A DNA stretch of 64,000 bases from Pseudomonas sp. Irchel 3H7 (GTDB lineage Bacteria; Pseudomonadota; Gammaproteobacteria; Pseudomonadales; Pseudomonadaceae), in assembly GCF_900187605.1 (NCBI RefSeq), contig NZ_FYEA01000011.1, forward strand, positions 62,001 to 126,000, read 5' to 3'. A model generated the notes under the pieces. The model saw only the letters and a list, made by a program, of their open reading frames with translations. It searched no databases and was not told the DNA's origin. Below, piece by piece: positions 27,322 to 37,277 of the stretch (its first letter is position 1; each line of letters starts with the position of its first letter). A program made the translations under genes and the position numbers.

Positions 27322-27615
27322 TCAGACCGGGTCGTTGCGTCGCAACAACTCTTCGGGCAAGTGCTCGATGTACTCATCCTCGGCCGGCGGCATTTGCAGG
27401 TGGTAGCCCTGCTTGTCGAGGTTCTCCAGGACCACGACGATGTCTTCGCTGGCCAGTTTGCGCTCGGGCGACAGCACCAGATCGAAGGAATGCTTCGGCT
27501 TGCCGAACGCCAGCATCAGCGCTTCCGGCACACGCTCAAGCGCATCGCTCTTGAGCACGTAAAGGTACATGCCGCTGCGCTTGGAGCTTTGGTAGATGGA
27601 ACAAATACGTTTCAA
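27322..27615 (-). CDS. ycgL: YcgL domain protein
   Basis: Protein of 97 residues with the YcgL fold (opening KRICSIYQSSKRSGMYLYV, then ALMLAFGKPKHSFDLVLSPERKLA). It is of conserved length and has no known activity. Its ATG overlaps the rnd stop by four bases (27612-27615), and the pair is a conserved operon in pseudomonads, so it may take part in RNA turnover with RNase D; that is inference only. Confidence 0.92.
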   Translation of the reverse strand: MKRICSIYQSSKRSGMYLYVLKSDALERVPEALMLAFGKPKHSFDLVLSPERKLASEDIVVVLENLDKQGYHLQMPPAEDEYIEHLPEELLRRNDPV

Positions 27616-28745
27616 GGCTGTTCTCCGGCGGTGGCCAGGCTGTCGAGCAGCTTCTGACCCATGAGTTCGCGGCGCCAGCCACGCAACGACTCAGGCAATT
27701 GGTAAGGACCCTCGGGATAACCGCTTTTGACCAGGGCTTCGAGGGTTTTCTTGCGCAGCATCAGTTCCGGGGCAATGCCCAGACGCTCGGCCTCCGCCTG
27801 ACCCAATGCGCGCAGTTGTTTGATCAACGCAGCGGCTTCGATCGGCAATGGCTCCGCTATGGCCGGCGGCCATTGATCAGGCCCCACACTGCCAGAGCGC
27901 TTGATCAGATCAAGCAGAAATTGGCCGTCCTGACGCACGGTACGCGGGTGCATGTCTTCGATCTTGCCCAGGGCGGCGAGGTTGTCCGGTTGCGTGCGGG
28001 CCAGCGGCCACAGCGAATGCTCGCGGACAATGCGGTTGCGCGGCAGATCGCGGGCGCGGGCTTCTTTTTCACGCCAGGCGCACAGTTCACGCAGTACGGC
28101 CAGTTGCGCACGCGAGAGTTTCCACGCCAGTTTGGCCTCGCGATAAACCTCGTAAGGATCGGTTTCGCGGCGCAGGTTGGCGACCAGTTCGGCACCGTCC
28201 TCCAGCACCCAGGCGAATTTGTCGTCAGACAGTTTCGGCCGCAGCTGTACGAAAACCTCCGCCAAGTGCACGGCGTCTTCGGCGGCGTAGCTGATTTGCG
28301 TGTCGGACAACGGACGCTGCAACCAATCGGAGCGAGTCTCGCCCTTCGGCAGTTCGATGCCGAGCACTTCCTGCACCAGCCGCGAATAGCCCATCGAGAA
28401 ACCGAGGTTCAGGTAAGCCGCGGCCAGTTGTGTGTCGAACATCGGCGCCGGCAGGCTGCCGGTCAGGCGCAACAGCACTTCGAGGTCTTCGCTGCACGCA
28501 TGCAGGACTTTGAGCACCGCCGGGTTTTCCAGCAACGCGGCCAGCGGTTGCCAGGCGTTGATGGTCAGCGGATCGATCAGGTAGGCGCGTTTGCCGTCGC
28601 CGACCTGCAACAGACCGGCAATCGGGTAGAAGGTGTCGACCCGCATGAATTCGGTGTCGAGGGCAACGAACGGCAGCTGCTGCCACTCGGCGCAAAACTG
28701 CGCGAGGCTATCGTTGTCGCGAATCCAGTGAATATCGATGGCCAC
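27612..28745 (-). CDS. rnd: Ribonuclease D
   Basis: 3'-5' exoribonuclease of 377 residues that trims tRNA precursors. The DEDDy site is readable: D30 and E32 in VALDTEFMRVD, D87 in ACSEDLEVL, and the Tyr and Asp of SYAAEDAVHLAEV. A C-terminal HRDC domain follows at about 210-290 (LREKEARARDLPRNRIVRE-like segment). I chose the GTG at 28745 because GGGAGA lies just upstream and the strand VAIDIHWI begins there; longer starts are improbable. Confidence 0.93.
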   Translation of the reverse strand: MAIDIHWIRDNDSLAQFCAEWQQLPFVALDTEFMRVDTFYPIAGLLQVGDGKRAYLIDPLTINAWQPLAALLENPAVLKVLHACSEDLEVLLRLTGSLPAPMFDTQLAAAYLNLGFSMGYSRLVQEVLGIELPKGETRSDWLQRPLSDTQISYAAEDAVHLAEVFVQLRPKLSDDKFAWVLEDGAELVANLRRETDPYEVYREAKLAWKLSRAQLAVLRELCAWREKEARARDLPRNRIVREHSLWPLARTQPDNLAALGKIEDMHPRTVRQDGQFLLDLIKRSGSVGPDQWPPAIAEPLPIEAAALIKQLRALGQAEAERLGIAPELMLRKKTLEALVKSGYPEGPYQLPESLRGWRRELMGQKLLDSLATAGEQP

Positions 28746-28908
28746 ACGGCTCTCCCTTGAAGAATGGCGCGCAGTATATATCGCCACCGGCGATTTACGC
28801 GCCTGTGAAGGGCAAGAGCTGTAACGAAATGTCCTGCCAGAGAGCAAGAATAGTCTGACAGTGGAAACAGACAGGCCCGACGCGTCAGCACGACGGAGCC
28901 GATTGGAC

Positions 28909-30558
28909 TCATTCCTTGGCGAGCACGCCGTCGATCACCGCGCCACGGCAACCGGCAAACATGTCCAGATCCGGCTGATAGACCTTGCTCTTGACCTCCA
29001 GCAGACCCAGCATCGAGTGGAACAGGTTGTCCTGGCTCAGCGGTTTGTCGCGGCTCATCTGCAGGCAATGGGTGTCGACCGAATAAGCCTTCTGATAGTT
29101 ATCGGAGAACCACGCCAGCATCGCTACATGCTTTTGTTGCTCCGGCGCCAGCATGTAAGGCGTACCGTGCAGGAACAGGTTGTATTCACCAAGCGACTCA
29201 CCGTGGTCCGACAGGTACAACATGGCGGTATCGACTTTGTCCTGATTGCTGCGCAATACATCGATCAGACTCGACAGCACATGGTCGGTATACACCAGCG
29301 TGTTGTCGTAACCGTTGACGATACTTTCGCGGCTGCAGTTATTCAGCGCGTTACTTTCACATACCGGGGTGAAGTGCTCGTATTCCTTCGGATAACGCTT
29401 GAAGTATTCCGGGCCATGGCTGCCCATTTGATGCAGAACCAGAACGGTGTCCTTGTCGAGATGATCGATAAAACTCTGCAGGCCTTGCAGGAGGATTTCG
29501 TCGCGGCACTCGCTGTTGGCGCACAGCGCCGGGTCTTTCAGGTTGCTGACATCTTGCAGGGTGACGCGATCGCAAGTGCCTTTGCAGCCGGACTGGTTGT
29601 CACGCCAGATCACGTCGATACCGGCACGCTTGAGCACGTCGAGCAGACCTTCTTCATTCTTCGCCTTGCTGGCGTCGTAATCCTTGCGACCCATGTTGGA
29701 GAACATGCACGGCACCGAAACAGCCGTTTCCGTGCCGCAGGAATGTACATCGGTGAAGGCAATCAACCCGGCTTCCTTATCGAGTTGCGGCGTTGTATCG
29801 CGGTTGTAGCCAAGAATGCCGAAGTTCTCCGCACGGGCGCTCTCACCCACAACCAGCACGGTCAGGGATTTGCGCGGCTGGAGTTTCAGATCGGGATTAC
29901 GCTGGGCGTCTTCGCCGATCTTGACGAACGGTTGCTGCGCCGAAACCACTTGCTCACGCAGGTAACCAGCCGAAGCGCCAATGTAATTGCTGGGCACCAA
30001 CATCAGGCGAATTTCGTGATGGTTGCGAAACAATGAAGACAAGCCCTGATAGTTGGCCAGGGCTACGCCGCCAATTACCGCGACCGAGGCGACACTGACA
30101 ATAACTTTACTGAGCAACTCACGGTGCCAGCGACGATAATTAATCGGTAACTTCCACAACAAAAATGAAGGCAAGACACCGAGCAACAAAATATAAGCAA
30201 ACAACTTTAACGAGAGCAGATCTCGCACTTCCGTTGCATTGGTTTCGGCAAAGTTACGGAACATGCCGGCATCGATCATGACGCCATATTGACTCATGAA
30301 GTAAGCCACGCCGGCGCTGACCAGGAATATCAGCGTCAACAGCGGTTTGAGCAGCGGACGAAAGGCCAGAAACGTCAGCACAATGTTGAATGCCGCGAGG
30401 ATCATTACCCCGAACGCCACGCGCATGGCGATGCCCTTGCCATCGGCGCCGGTAATCTCGAACAGGTGTTGCCAAAGGACAACATTGCAGCCGATTAAAA
30501 GAAAGGCACTGGCAATCAACGTCACCCATTCCGGGCGCACGGCTTTTAACTTCAACAT
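28909..30558 (-). CDS. eptA: Lipid A phosphoethanolamine transferase (EptA-type)
   Basis: Inner-membrane enzyme of 549 residues. Five N-terminal membrane helices (to about residue 185) carry a periplasmic sulfatase-fold domain. The metal ligands are VVGESARAENFG and LSDHGESLGEYN; the catalytic threonine lies in SCGTETAVSVPCMFS. Disulfide-type Cys pairs (SGCKGTCDR, CANSECRDE) are as in EptA. The enzyme adds phosphoethanolamine to lipid A phosphates and so lowers affinity for cationic peptides. No two-component system lies beside it. It has a 400-base leader on its strand, with a REP inside. Confidence 0.92.
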   Translation of the reverse strand: MLKLKAVRPEWVTLIASAFLLIGCNVVLWQHLFEITGADGKGIAMRVAFGVMILAAFNIVLTFLAFRPLLKPLLTLIFLVSAGVAYFMSQYGVMIDAGMFRNFAETNATEVRDLLSLKLFAYILLLGVLPSFLLWKLPINYRRWHRELLSKVIVSVASVAVIGGVALANYQGLSSLFRNHHEIRLMLVPSNYIGASAGYLREQVVSAQQPFVKIGEDAQRNPDLKLQPRKSLTVLVVGESARAENFGILGYNRDTTPQLDKEAGLIAFTDVHSCGTETAVSVPCMFSNMGRKDYDASKAKNEEGLLDVLKRAGIDVIWRDNQSGCKGTCDRVTLQDVSNLKDPALCANSECRDEILLQGLQSFIDHLDKDTVLVLHQMGSHGPEYFKRYPKEYEHFTPVCESNALNNCSRESIVNGYDNTLVYTDHVLSSLIDVLRSNQDKVDTAMLYLSDHGESLGEYNLFLHGTPYMLAPEQQKHVAMLAWFSDNYQKAYSVDTHCLQMSRDKPLSQDNLFHSMLGLLEVKSKVYQPDLDMFAGCRGAVIDGVLAKE

Positions 30559-30960
30559 AGAAAGGGCGATTCCTGAAAAGAAGAGCCTCGGTCCATGAAA
30601 GAAATTTCAATTGTGAAAATTTCATTAACTAAGGCACGAGAAACTTTAAGCAGGCAAGCATCAATTTTTTGTGAAAAAGACGCCAACGAATAGTTGGCTT
30701 TTGGCAATGCGCTTAAACTTGCGAAGTATTTGAGAATGGTTCAGCTTTTATTCAGCAGACAATGCGGCCCCTGTAGGAGCTGCCGCAGGCTGCGATCTTT
30801 TGATCTTGATCTTTAAAGCCAGATCAAAAGATCGCAGCCTCGTTGCACTCGACAGCTCCTACAGGGATCGGTATTTGATTTTTAAAAAGGGCTGTGGATT
30901 TTCTGGTTTGCCCGAAGCAGACGGTTCCGCGCCTAATCGTCGGCCCCGCTCAAAGGTCTG
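30559..30960. other. Divergent promoter region of eptA and cynX-like gene
   Basis: About 400 bases. The part next to eptA (30600-30750) is notably AT-rich and includes TTAAC, TTTAAGC and CTTAAACTTG stretches; a REP fills 30768-30866. I could not fix promoter boxes with confidence. Confidence 0.5.
30768..30866. repeat. Paired inverted REP element (TGTAGGAGCTGC class)
   Basis: Outer arms CCCTGTAGGAGCTG and its inverse at 30853-30866 enclose a second inverted pair (GATCTTTTGATCTTGATC against GATCAAAAGATC). The right arm has a short insertion near CGTTGCACTC. Confidence 0.85.
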
Positions 30961-32157
30961 ATGATGGAAAACGTCCGCGCCACTGCTCGCCCCGCTGTCT
31001 GGCTGATGCTCGCGATCATGCTCGTCGCCCTCAATCTACGTCCGTCGATGGCGGCGGTCGGCCCGTTACTGTCGGCCATTCGCGCTGACATCCCGCTGAG
31101 TTTCAGCGTCGCGTCACTGCTGACCATGCTGCCGGTGATGGCCATGGGGCTGGCGATGTTTTTCGGCATTGGCATCAGTCAGCGGCTGGGCGAGCAACGG
31201 ACGGTTTTCCTGTCACTGCTGATCATTGGCCTGGCGACGCTGTCGCGGCTGTTTATCGAATCGGCAGCCGAACTGATCGTCAGCGCCGTGTTCGCCGGCC
31301 TCGGCATTGCGCTGATTCAGGCATTGATGCCGGCGCTGATCAAATCGCGCTTCGCCGACAACGTCGCTCTGTGCATGGGCTTGTATGTCACGTCGATCAT
31401 GGGTGGCGCCGCCATTGCGGCCTCGTTTGCACCGCTGGTGATGGTGCAGACCGGGAGCTGGCGCAGCGGTTTGGCCATCTGGGCGATTCTGGCGTTGCTC
31501 GCGTTGCTGTTCTGGTGGTCGCAACGCAGCCAACTGTCATCCACGGTGATGGCGGCAACCAGGAAAGATTCGTTGTTTGCCCATTCCCGCGCCTGGTTAC
31601 TGGCCATCTTCTTTGGTCTGGGGACGGCGTCCTATACCTGCGTGCTGGCCTGGCTCGCGCCGTACTACGTAGAAAAAGGCTGGAGCGAACAAGACGCCGG
31701 GCTGTTGTTAGGTTTTCTGACGGCCATGGAGGTGATTTCCGGCCTGGTGGTGCCCGCGATCGCCAATCGCAGCCGGGATCGGCGGGTGATGCTGATGGCG
31801 TTACTGATGCTGATCATCGCCGGGTTTTGCGGCCTGATCCTCAGCCCGCAACAACTCAGCCTGCTGTGGCCCTGCCTGTTAGGGCTGGGCATTGGCGGTT
31901 TGTTTCCGATGAGCCTGATCGTCTCGCTCGATCACCTCGACAACCCGCAACGTGCCGGTGGGCTGACCGCATTCGTGCAGGGCATCGGTTACTTGATCGC
32001 TGGCCTTTCGCCGCTGCTGGCCGGAATGATCCGCGATTGGCTCGGGAGTTTCGAGTGGGCCTGGTGGTCGCTGACCGTTGTGATGGGAGTGATGCTGTTG
32101 ATGGTGTGGCGCTTCGATCCCAGGCATTACGCCCGACACTTTCCCTCGTCGAGCTAA
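30961..32157 (+). CDS. CynX/NimT-family MFS transporter
   Basis: Major facilitator of 398 residues with about 12 helices. NLRPSMAAVGPLLSAIR near the N-terminus and the central ATRKDSLFAHSRAWLLAIFF loop fit the CynX/NimT (cyanate / 2-nitroimidazole) group. No cyanase or carbonic anhydrase gene is adjacent, so cyanate is unlikely to be proven by context. The start is ATG at 30961, with a second ATG directly after it. The following LysR gene is on the same strand with a 176-base gap. Confidence 0.85.
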   Translation: MMENVRATARPAVWLMLAIMLVALNLRPSMAAVGPLLSAIRADIPLSFSVASLLTMLPVMAMGLAMFFGIGISQRLGEQRTVFLSLLIIGLATLSRLFIESAAELIVSAVFAGLGIALIQALMPALIKSRFADNVALCMGLYVTSIMGGAAIAASFAPLVMVQTGSWRSGLAIWAILALLALLFWWSQRSQLSSTVMAATRKDSLFAHSRAWLLAIFFGLGTASYTCVLAWLAPYYVEKGWSEQDAGLLLGFLTAMEVISGLVVPAIANRSRDRRVMLMALLMLIIAGFCGLILSPQQLSLLWPCLLGLGIGGLFPMSLIVSLDHLDNPQRAGGLTAFVQGIGYLIAGLSPLLAGMIRDWLGSFEWAWWSLTVVMGVMLLMVWRFDPRHYARHFPSSS

Positions 32158-32333
32158 AGGCTTCTGGCCATCTTTCAGCGGTTTGAGTAGCGACGTCGTG
32201 TTACTAAAACTTTCTGTCCCACAACTGACTGTGAAACGTCCTACAGGGCTTTGTCCTGGCACCATCGTTCCGTTAGGATCGTTCGCACACGTTTGCGCGG
32301 ATTCAGCGCAAGGAGCACAGCGAGACAGAACGG

Positions 32334-33269
32334 ATGCTGAACAGTAACTTGCTTCGAAAGCTCGACATGCAGGATCTCATGGTGTTTATCGCTGTTTATG
32401 AGCAAAGCAGCGTTACCGATGTGTCAGAAACCCTGTTCGTCAGCCAGTCCACCGTCAGTTACTGTTTGAAAAAACTGCGCACCAGTTTCGAAGACGAACT
32501 GTTCATCAACACCCGCACCGGCATGCTTCCGACCTACAAGGCCAGCACCATGTATGGCCATGTGCAGAAGATCCTCGAAAGCATCAACCTGTGCCACGCC
32601 GGCGCCCCCACGTTCGACCCGACCCGGCAAGCCGTCACTTTCAACATCTGCGCGCCGGAATACTTCGAGCAACTGATTCTGCCGCGCCTGTTGAAACGTT
32701 TCGATTTCGATGACTTACCGGTGATGGTCAACATGCACAAGTTCGAGACCGACGTCCCGGCGGATGAACTGCGCGACGGCAGCCTTGATCTGGTGATCAG
32801 TTTCGGTCCCAATTTCCACCGCCATCACACTGACCTGAAATCACGGATGCTGCTGGAGGATGATCTGGTCTGCGTCTTCGACAAACGCGCCACGCCACTG
32901 GAACCGCGCCTGAGCCTGCAGGCCTTTACCGAACGTCGGCATGTGTTTCCGACGCCGTGGACATCGACCACCAACATGGTCGACGGCTGGCTCGCGCGGC
33001 AGGCGCAAAAACGCCAGATCGTCGCGCGCTCGAACAGCTACAGCGCGGCATTGAAAATGATCACCGGCACCGACTTCATCCTCACCCTGCCCCGCCGTAT
33101 CCAGCGTTTGCTGACCAACGAAGCGGTGTTCAATCACTGTGAGGCACCGAACGGCTTGCCGGGCTTCACCCTCGACATGCAGTGGAGCCAGAGCGTTGAT
33201 CAGGACAGCGCCAACCTGTGGTTGCGCGAGCAAGTGGTGAAGGTGTGCAGCGAACTCGAAGCGGCCTGA
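32334..33269 (+). CDS. LysR-family transcriptional regulator
   Basis: Protein of 311 residues. The winged helix-turn-helix covers about residues 10-70 (DLMVFIAVYEQSSVTDVSETL, SQSTVSYCLKKLRTSFEDELF), followed by a substrate-binding domain. Its helix-turn-helix resembles the LeuO/NodD-like branch. The target is unknown; the neighbouring CynX-type transporter is a candidate. It ends four bases before the convergent isomerase gene. Confidence 0.9.
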   Translation: MLNSNLLRKLDMQDLMVFIAVYEQSSVTDVSETLFVSQSTVSYCLKKLRTSFEDELFINTRTGMLPTYKASTMYGHVQKILESINLCHAGAPTFDPTRQAVTFNICAPEYFEQLILPRLLKRFDFDDLPVMVNMHKFETDVPADELRDGSLDLVISFGPNFHRHHTDLKSRMLLEDDLVCVFDKRATPLEPRLSLQAFTERRHVFPTPWTSTTNMVDGWLARQAQKRQIVARSNSYSAALKMITGTDFILTLPRRIQRLLTNEAVFNHCEAPNGLPGFTLDMQWSQSVDQDSANLWLREQVVKVCSELEAA

Positions 33270-33272
33270 GTC

Positions 33273-33638
33273 CTACACGCCAATCGCGGTTTTGCTGTAG
33301 GACTCGCGATCCATGTCGACCAGCTCAACGCACAGCTGCACCTCGACACCGGCCGGCCATTCGCACAGGTCCTGCAAGACTGCCAACAGGCTTTCTGACA
33401 ACTGCTTCTTGATCTGCGGCGAACGCCCGCTGAGCAGCGCCAGCTTCACATAGACGAAGGCGCGCTCGGCCATAGCGGTACCGACCTTGAATGTCTCGAC
33501 TTTGACCGCACGGCTCTTGATATCGAACTCCGCCGCGAACTGACCGGAGCCCACCAGGGTGTTGTTGAGCCGTATCAACGCGACGTCGGCGTTCAACTGC
33601 GGCAGGTTGGCGGTGTATTCCATGTGCAGGTGTGGCAT
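33273..33638 (-). CDS. 5-carboxymethyl-2-hydroxymuconate isomerase-like tautomerase
   Basis: Protein of 121 residues beginning MPHLHMEYTANLP: after Met removal Pro1 would be the catalytic base, as in the tautomerase superfamily. Length and opening match the CHMI (HpaF) family of homoprotocatechuate degradation. No other homoprotocatechuate genes are nearby, so it may act on another substrate. It stands alone. Confidence 0.82.
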   Translation of the reverse strand: MPHLHMEYTANLPQLNADVALIRLNNTLVGSGQFAAEFDIKSRAVKVETFKVGTAMAERAFVYVKLALLSGRSPQIKKQLSESLLAVLQDLCEWPAGVEVQLCVELVDMDRESYSKTAIGV

Positions 33639-33700
33639 TGCAGATCCCCGGTGAGTTGGCAGAAAGGTCGTACATATAGCACATGTGGCTCATCACCAAT

Positions 33701-33793
33701 CCCTGTAGGAGCTGTCGAGTGAAACGAGGCTGCGAACTTTTGATCTTGAGATTTGAAGATCAAAAGATCGCAGCGTGCCGCAGCTCCTACACG
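33701..33793. repeat. Paired inverted REP element (TGTAGGAGCTG class)
   Basis: Outer arms CCCTGTAGGAGCTG and CAGCTCCTACACGG enclose inner inverted GATCTTGAGATTTGAAGATC-type arms. It is related to the elements at 20182 and 30768. Confidence 0.85.
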
Positions 33794-33803
33794 GTGTTGT
33801 GGC

Positions 33804-34724
33804 TCAGGATGGGGTCAGTGGTCGTTCGCTCATGAATTGCTCCAGCCGCGAACGCAACCAGCGTTCGGCCGGATCGCTGTCCACATGGCTGAGCCAGACC
33901 ATCGACAGATCCAGCGTCGGCGTCTTGAACGGAAAGGGTTCCTTGAACAGCAGCCCCGAAGTGGCCATGGCCGCTGCGGTGTAATCCGGCAGGCTGGCAA
34001 TCAGGTCGGTGCCGGCCAGCAGCGCCGGCAACGCACTGTATTGCGGCACCGACAGCACTACCTGACGCGTGCGCCCCAGCTCTGCCAGCCACTCATCGGC
34101 AAACCCACTGACGTTGGCCGTGTGCGAAACCAGCACGTGCGGCCGCGCGCAATATTCATCCAGCGTCAGCGGCGTATCGCTGGCGTCGGCACGCAGGATG
34201 CTCGGCTGGATGTGCCGCAGCAATTTGCGTTTGGCATTGGCCGGCAGACCTCGGGTCTGGCTGATGCCGACCGTGATATCACCCGCCGCGAGCAGGTCGG
34301 GGATGCGCCAGTAATCAACGTGTTGCACCACAAACACCACGTTCGGCGCTTCCTGGCGCAGCGCACGCAACAGCGGCGGCAGCAGGCCGAACTCGACGTC
34401 ATCGGAAAGGCCAATGCGGAAGGTCATGGTGCTGACGGCCGGGTCGAAATCGCGGGTCAGACTCAGCGCGACCGAAAGTGAATCCAGCGCCGGCTTGAGG
34501 TGGCGGAAAATATCTTCGGCACGGGCCGTCGGTTCCATGCGATGGCCGACGCGGATAAACAGCGGATCGTTGAGCATCGTGCGCAAACGATTGAGCGCCG
34601 AGCTGATAGTCGGCTGGCCAAGGAACAGCTTCTCGGCCGCCCGGGTCACGTTGCGTTCGAGCATCAAGGTCTCGAACACCACCATCAGGTTGATGTCGGC
34701 CTTGCGAAGTTCATTGCGGTTCAT
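33804..34724 (-). CDS. LysR-family transcriptional regulator
   Basis: Protein of 306 residues. The N-terminal DNA-binding domain is ADINLMVVFETLMLERNVTRAAEKL with GQPTISSALNRLRTMLND, followed by an effector domain. The ADLNLL-type opening puts it with the LeuO/NahR-like group. The target cannot be told: the nearest genes are the tautomerase (same strand, downstream) and the DUF6311 operon, whose end lies 73 bases to the right. Confidence 0.9.
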   Translation of the reverse strand: MNRNELRKADINLMVVFETLMLERNVTRAAEKLFLGQPTISSALNRLRTMLNDPLFIRVGHRMEPTARAEDIFRHLKPALDSLSVALSLTRDFDPAVSTMTFRIGLSDDVEFGLLPPLLRALRQEAPNVVFVVQHVDYWRIPDLLAAGDITVGISQTRGLPANAKRKLLRHIQPSILRADASDTPLTLDEYCARPHVLVSHTANVSGFADEWLAELGRTRQVVLSVPQYSALPALLAGTDLIASLPDYTAAAMATSGLLFKEPFPFKTPTLDLSMVWLSHVDSDPAERWLRSRLEQFMSERPLTPS

Positions 34725-34797
34725 CCATTGCCCCCTGCCCCCCGGAATACCGGCAGTGTAGAAAGGCCGAAGCCCCGGCGTCCATCGCCACGGTGCG

Positions 34798-36894
34798 TCA
34801 GTTCACCGTCAAGCGCTTCAAGCCAAGCCCCATGACCCGGGAATCGTCGTTCAGGCCCAATTGTTGCGGACTGATGGCATCGGGCAAATGAAACTCGATT
34901 GTCAGGCGATCATCGTCCGCTAGATGCTGACGGATCGCAGGACTGATCGGTATGTCCAGATGATTACCCTGATGTTGCACCAGGCGCGTAGTCAGCACCT
35001 GCTCGCCATTCACACTGACGATCACTCGCTGCGCCGGGTGTTGCGGCAAAACGAATGCCATGACCTCCAGCGCAATCGAGCGCGCCTCGGGTGTCACCCG
35101 CAAGTCGAGTTGCGCCTGCTGCCCCGCCGACCATGTTCCCCAGTTTTCCGCGGTCGACCAGCCGCTGACCAACTGCCGGGCGGAGTAGTTGAAGATCAGC
35201 GTCTGACCGGGACGCATCAATGCCAGTAGTGACATCCGCCGCCCTTCATCCGGCATGCTCAGACACTGCGAACAACGCTTCCAGCCCGGCGCGAGCACCA
35301 CCAGACCATCCACTCGGGTCAGCAGATCCGTTTCACTGTTGACGCTTTTGGCGGCATCGGCGAGCACCGTATCGTCGAGGATGTACAACGAGTCGGCATC
35401 GTATTGCCCTGATTCGAGCATGCGCTGCGTTTTCTGCCGGGCCTGCTCAAGCGCAGTGGAACTCATGCGCCCCAGATAAACGGCGTCGGTTTTCAGGCCG
35501 TGAGTCGCGGCAAAATCGGCGATCACTTGCCAGCGCTCAGACTGATTCTGCGGCATCAGACTGCGGATATTCGGGTAATGCGCCGCCGCACTCGCCCAGA
35601 ACGGATCACGCATCGGCGTTGGCCATTCTGCGGACGGCGTCATCATCTTGCCGTTGCGCAAGCCCATCCAGCCGTTGCGCGTGTCGACGACCTGCAACGT
35701 CAACGCCAGCGCCAGCAGCGCGACGACGATGCGTGGCCGGTAACCGCGCACCAGCAGGAACATCACCATCAGGATGAGCGCGTACAACACCGGCCAGAAC
35801 ATCCGCCCCGAGGCGCGAAAAACGTTCGCCAGTTTGATGGCGATTTTCGGTAGCGGGTAGCTGAACGTGTGTGCGCCGACGCCGATCTGGTTCGATAGCG
35901 CAAACAACGATAAACCGATCAACGCCAGCATTAGCCAAGGGCGAACGCGAAGCTCATCCTTCAGCGGCTGGCGGTTTCTCAGCCAGGCAATCAGCGCCAA
36001 CGGCACCAGCAACAGCACACCAAGGCCCGGATAGTTGAAGCCTTCGTAATCGCCGCTGGCTTTTGGCAGGTCCGGCAAAATCAACGACCAACCTGCCGGA
36101 TCCAATGGCGACAGCAGGTTCATCCGGTACAAACCGAAACCGCCGGATTGCGCGCCATCAGCAATAGCGAAGTAACCGACCTGCCAGCAACACACACTCA
36201 CCACGGCAAACAGCGAAACGCCTTCGAGCAGACCCTGTCGCCGCGTCAATTGTTGGCTGAAGGTCTTGCCGAGCAGATCCGCCACCCAGATCAGCGCCAC
36301 CATCGCCAGCAGGTACGCATGCACCATGGCGGTGACCGCCAACAGCGCACCCCAGGCCAGACGACGTCGATACGGGTTCGGTAATAACGCCAGGTACAGC
36401 GCCGCCAGAATCAGGAAATGCCCGGACAGGGAAAGGTGCCCGCCCATGCGCAGGAACATCGGCGGCGAAAACACCAATAAACCTGTGCCCAGCAAGCGAA
36501 TCAGCGGATTCCCCGTCATCAGCCCCAGCAGTTTCCAGCCAAACCACGCTTGCAAGACGAAACACGCCAGCAGCCACAGGCCGAAGTACTGGAAGGTCGC
36601 CGGTAACCACGCGTTGAACGGTTTGAACAGCAACGCCAGCAGCGGATTGGAGTCGGAGAAAATAATCGAATTGCCCAACTCCAGACCATAGAACGGGTTA
36701 AGCCCGAGCGGAAAGGTCCAGGGGGAGTACCGGAAATATTCCCAGCCCAGATAATGCGTCGCCGGATCGCCCTGCTCCAGCCAGGCAATGTTTTGCGGAT
36801 CCAGCGCTTGCGGCCCGATCACGCAGAAAAACGCCAATACGCCGAGCAACAACGGCAAAAGACCGAGCACCGGATGGTTTGGTGAAGCCTTCAT
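34798..36894 (-). CDS. DUF6311-type polytopic membrane protein
   Basis: Protein of 698 residues. About 11-12 membrane helices fill residues 8-430 and a soluble beta-rich part follows to the end (sugar-binding-like, with IALEVMAFVLPQHPAQRV). The loop PATHYLGWEYFRYSPW and the membrane topology resemble GT-C glycosyltransferases and the DUF6311 family, which act on lipid-linked sugars outside the inner membrane. Its ATG overlaps the gtrA stop by four bases, so it works with the GT2/GtrA genes upstream, probably as the last transferase in a surface-sugar pathway. That role is inference. Confidence 0.8.
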   Translation of the reverse strand: MKASPNHPVLGLLPLLLGVLAFFCVIGPQALDPQNIAWLEQGDPATHYLGWEYFRYSPWTFPLGLNPFYGLELGNSIIFSDSNPLLALLFKPFNAWLPATFQYFGLWLLACFVLQAWFGWKLLGLMTGNPLIRLLGTGLLVFSPPMFLRMGGHLSLSGHFLILAALYLALLPNPYRRRLAWGALLAVTAMVHAYLLAMVALIWVADLLGKTFSQQLTRRQGLLEGVSLFAVVSVCCWQVGYFAIADGAQSGGFGLYRMNLLSPLDPAGWSLILPDLPKASGDYEGFNYPGLGVLLLVPLALIAWLRNRQPLKDELRVRPWLMLALIGLSLFALSNQIGVGAHTFSYPLPKIAIKLANVFRASGRMFWPVLYALILMVMFLLVRGYRPRIVVALLALALTLQVVDTRNGWMGLRNGKMMTPSAEWPTPMRDPFWASAAAHYPNIRSLMPQNQSERWQVIADFAATHGLKTDAVYLGRMSSTALEQARQKTQRMLESGQYDADSLYILDDTVLADAAKSVNSETDLLTRVDGLVVLAPGWKRCSQCLSMPDEGRRMSLLALMRPGQTLIFNYSARQLVSGWSTAENWGTWSAGQQAQLDLRVTPEARSIALEVMAFVLPQHPAQRVIVSVNGEQVLTTRLVQHQGNHLDIPISPAIRQHLADDDRLTIEFHLPDAISPQQLGLNDDSRVMGLGLKRLTVN

Positions 36895-37277
36895 CGATAC
36901 GTCCAGAAATTGTGCAAGACAAAGGTGAACGCTGGAATCGTCAGTGCCACCGCAACAATACCCAGCAGATAGTGCAGCCCGGCAATCTGCGCAGCCCAGG
37001 CAACGAACATCGCCAGGAAAAAGCCCCCCACGGATACCAGCAGGAAGCGCAGCAGCGTTCGGCCGTGCAAACGGGCAGAAAAACTCCAGGTGGTGTTGAT
37101 CACATAGGACACCACCGTCGCCACCGCAAACGCCACGCCGTTAGCTAGCGGCGGTTGTGCAGCGATGAAATTGATAAACAGCACCGCCACCAGCGCATGC
37201 AGCGCGGTGACGAACAGCCCGGTCACGGCAAAGCGCACACCACGTTGGATCAATGCTGACTTTTGCGCCGAGGTCAC
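36891..37277 (-). CDS. GtrA-family membrane protein
   Basis: Protein of 128 residues with four membrane helices (GVRFAVTGLFVTALHALVAV; NGVAFAVATVVSYVINTTWSF; two in the C-terminal half), the GtrA pattern. GtrA proteins flip undecaprenyl-phosphate-linked sugars to the periplasm. I chose the GTG at 37277: it overlaps the methyltransferase stop as GTGA, and longer starts would lie inside that gene. It is third in a four-gene operon. Confidence 0.88.
   Translation of the reverse strand: MTSAQKSALIQRGVRFAVTGLFVTALHALVAVLFINFIAAQPPLANGVAFAVATVVSYVINTTWSFSARLHGRTLLRFLLVSVGGFFLAMFVAWAAQIAGLHYLLGIVAVALTIPAFTFVLHNFWTYR

Noticed and set aside
30600..30760. Possible PmrA/PhoP-like boxes (CTTAAA..., TTAAG) upstream of eptA
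   Set aside because: Only loose matches in an AT-rich stretch; spacing and half-sites do not fit a consensus well enough to claim.
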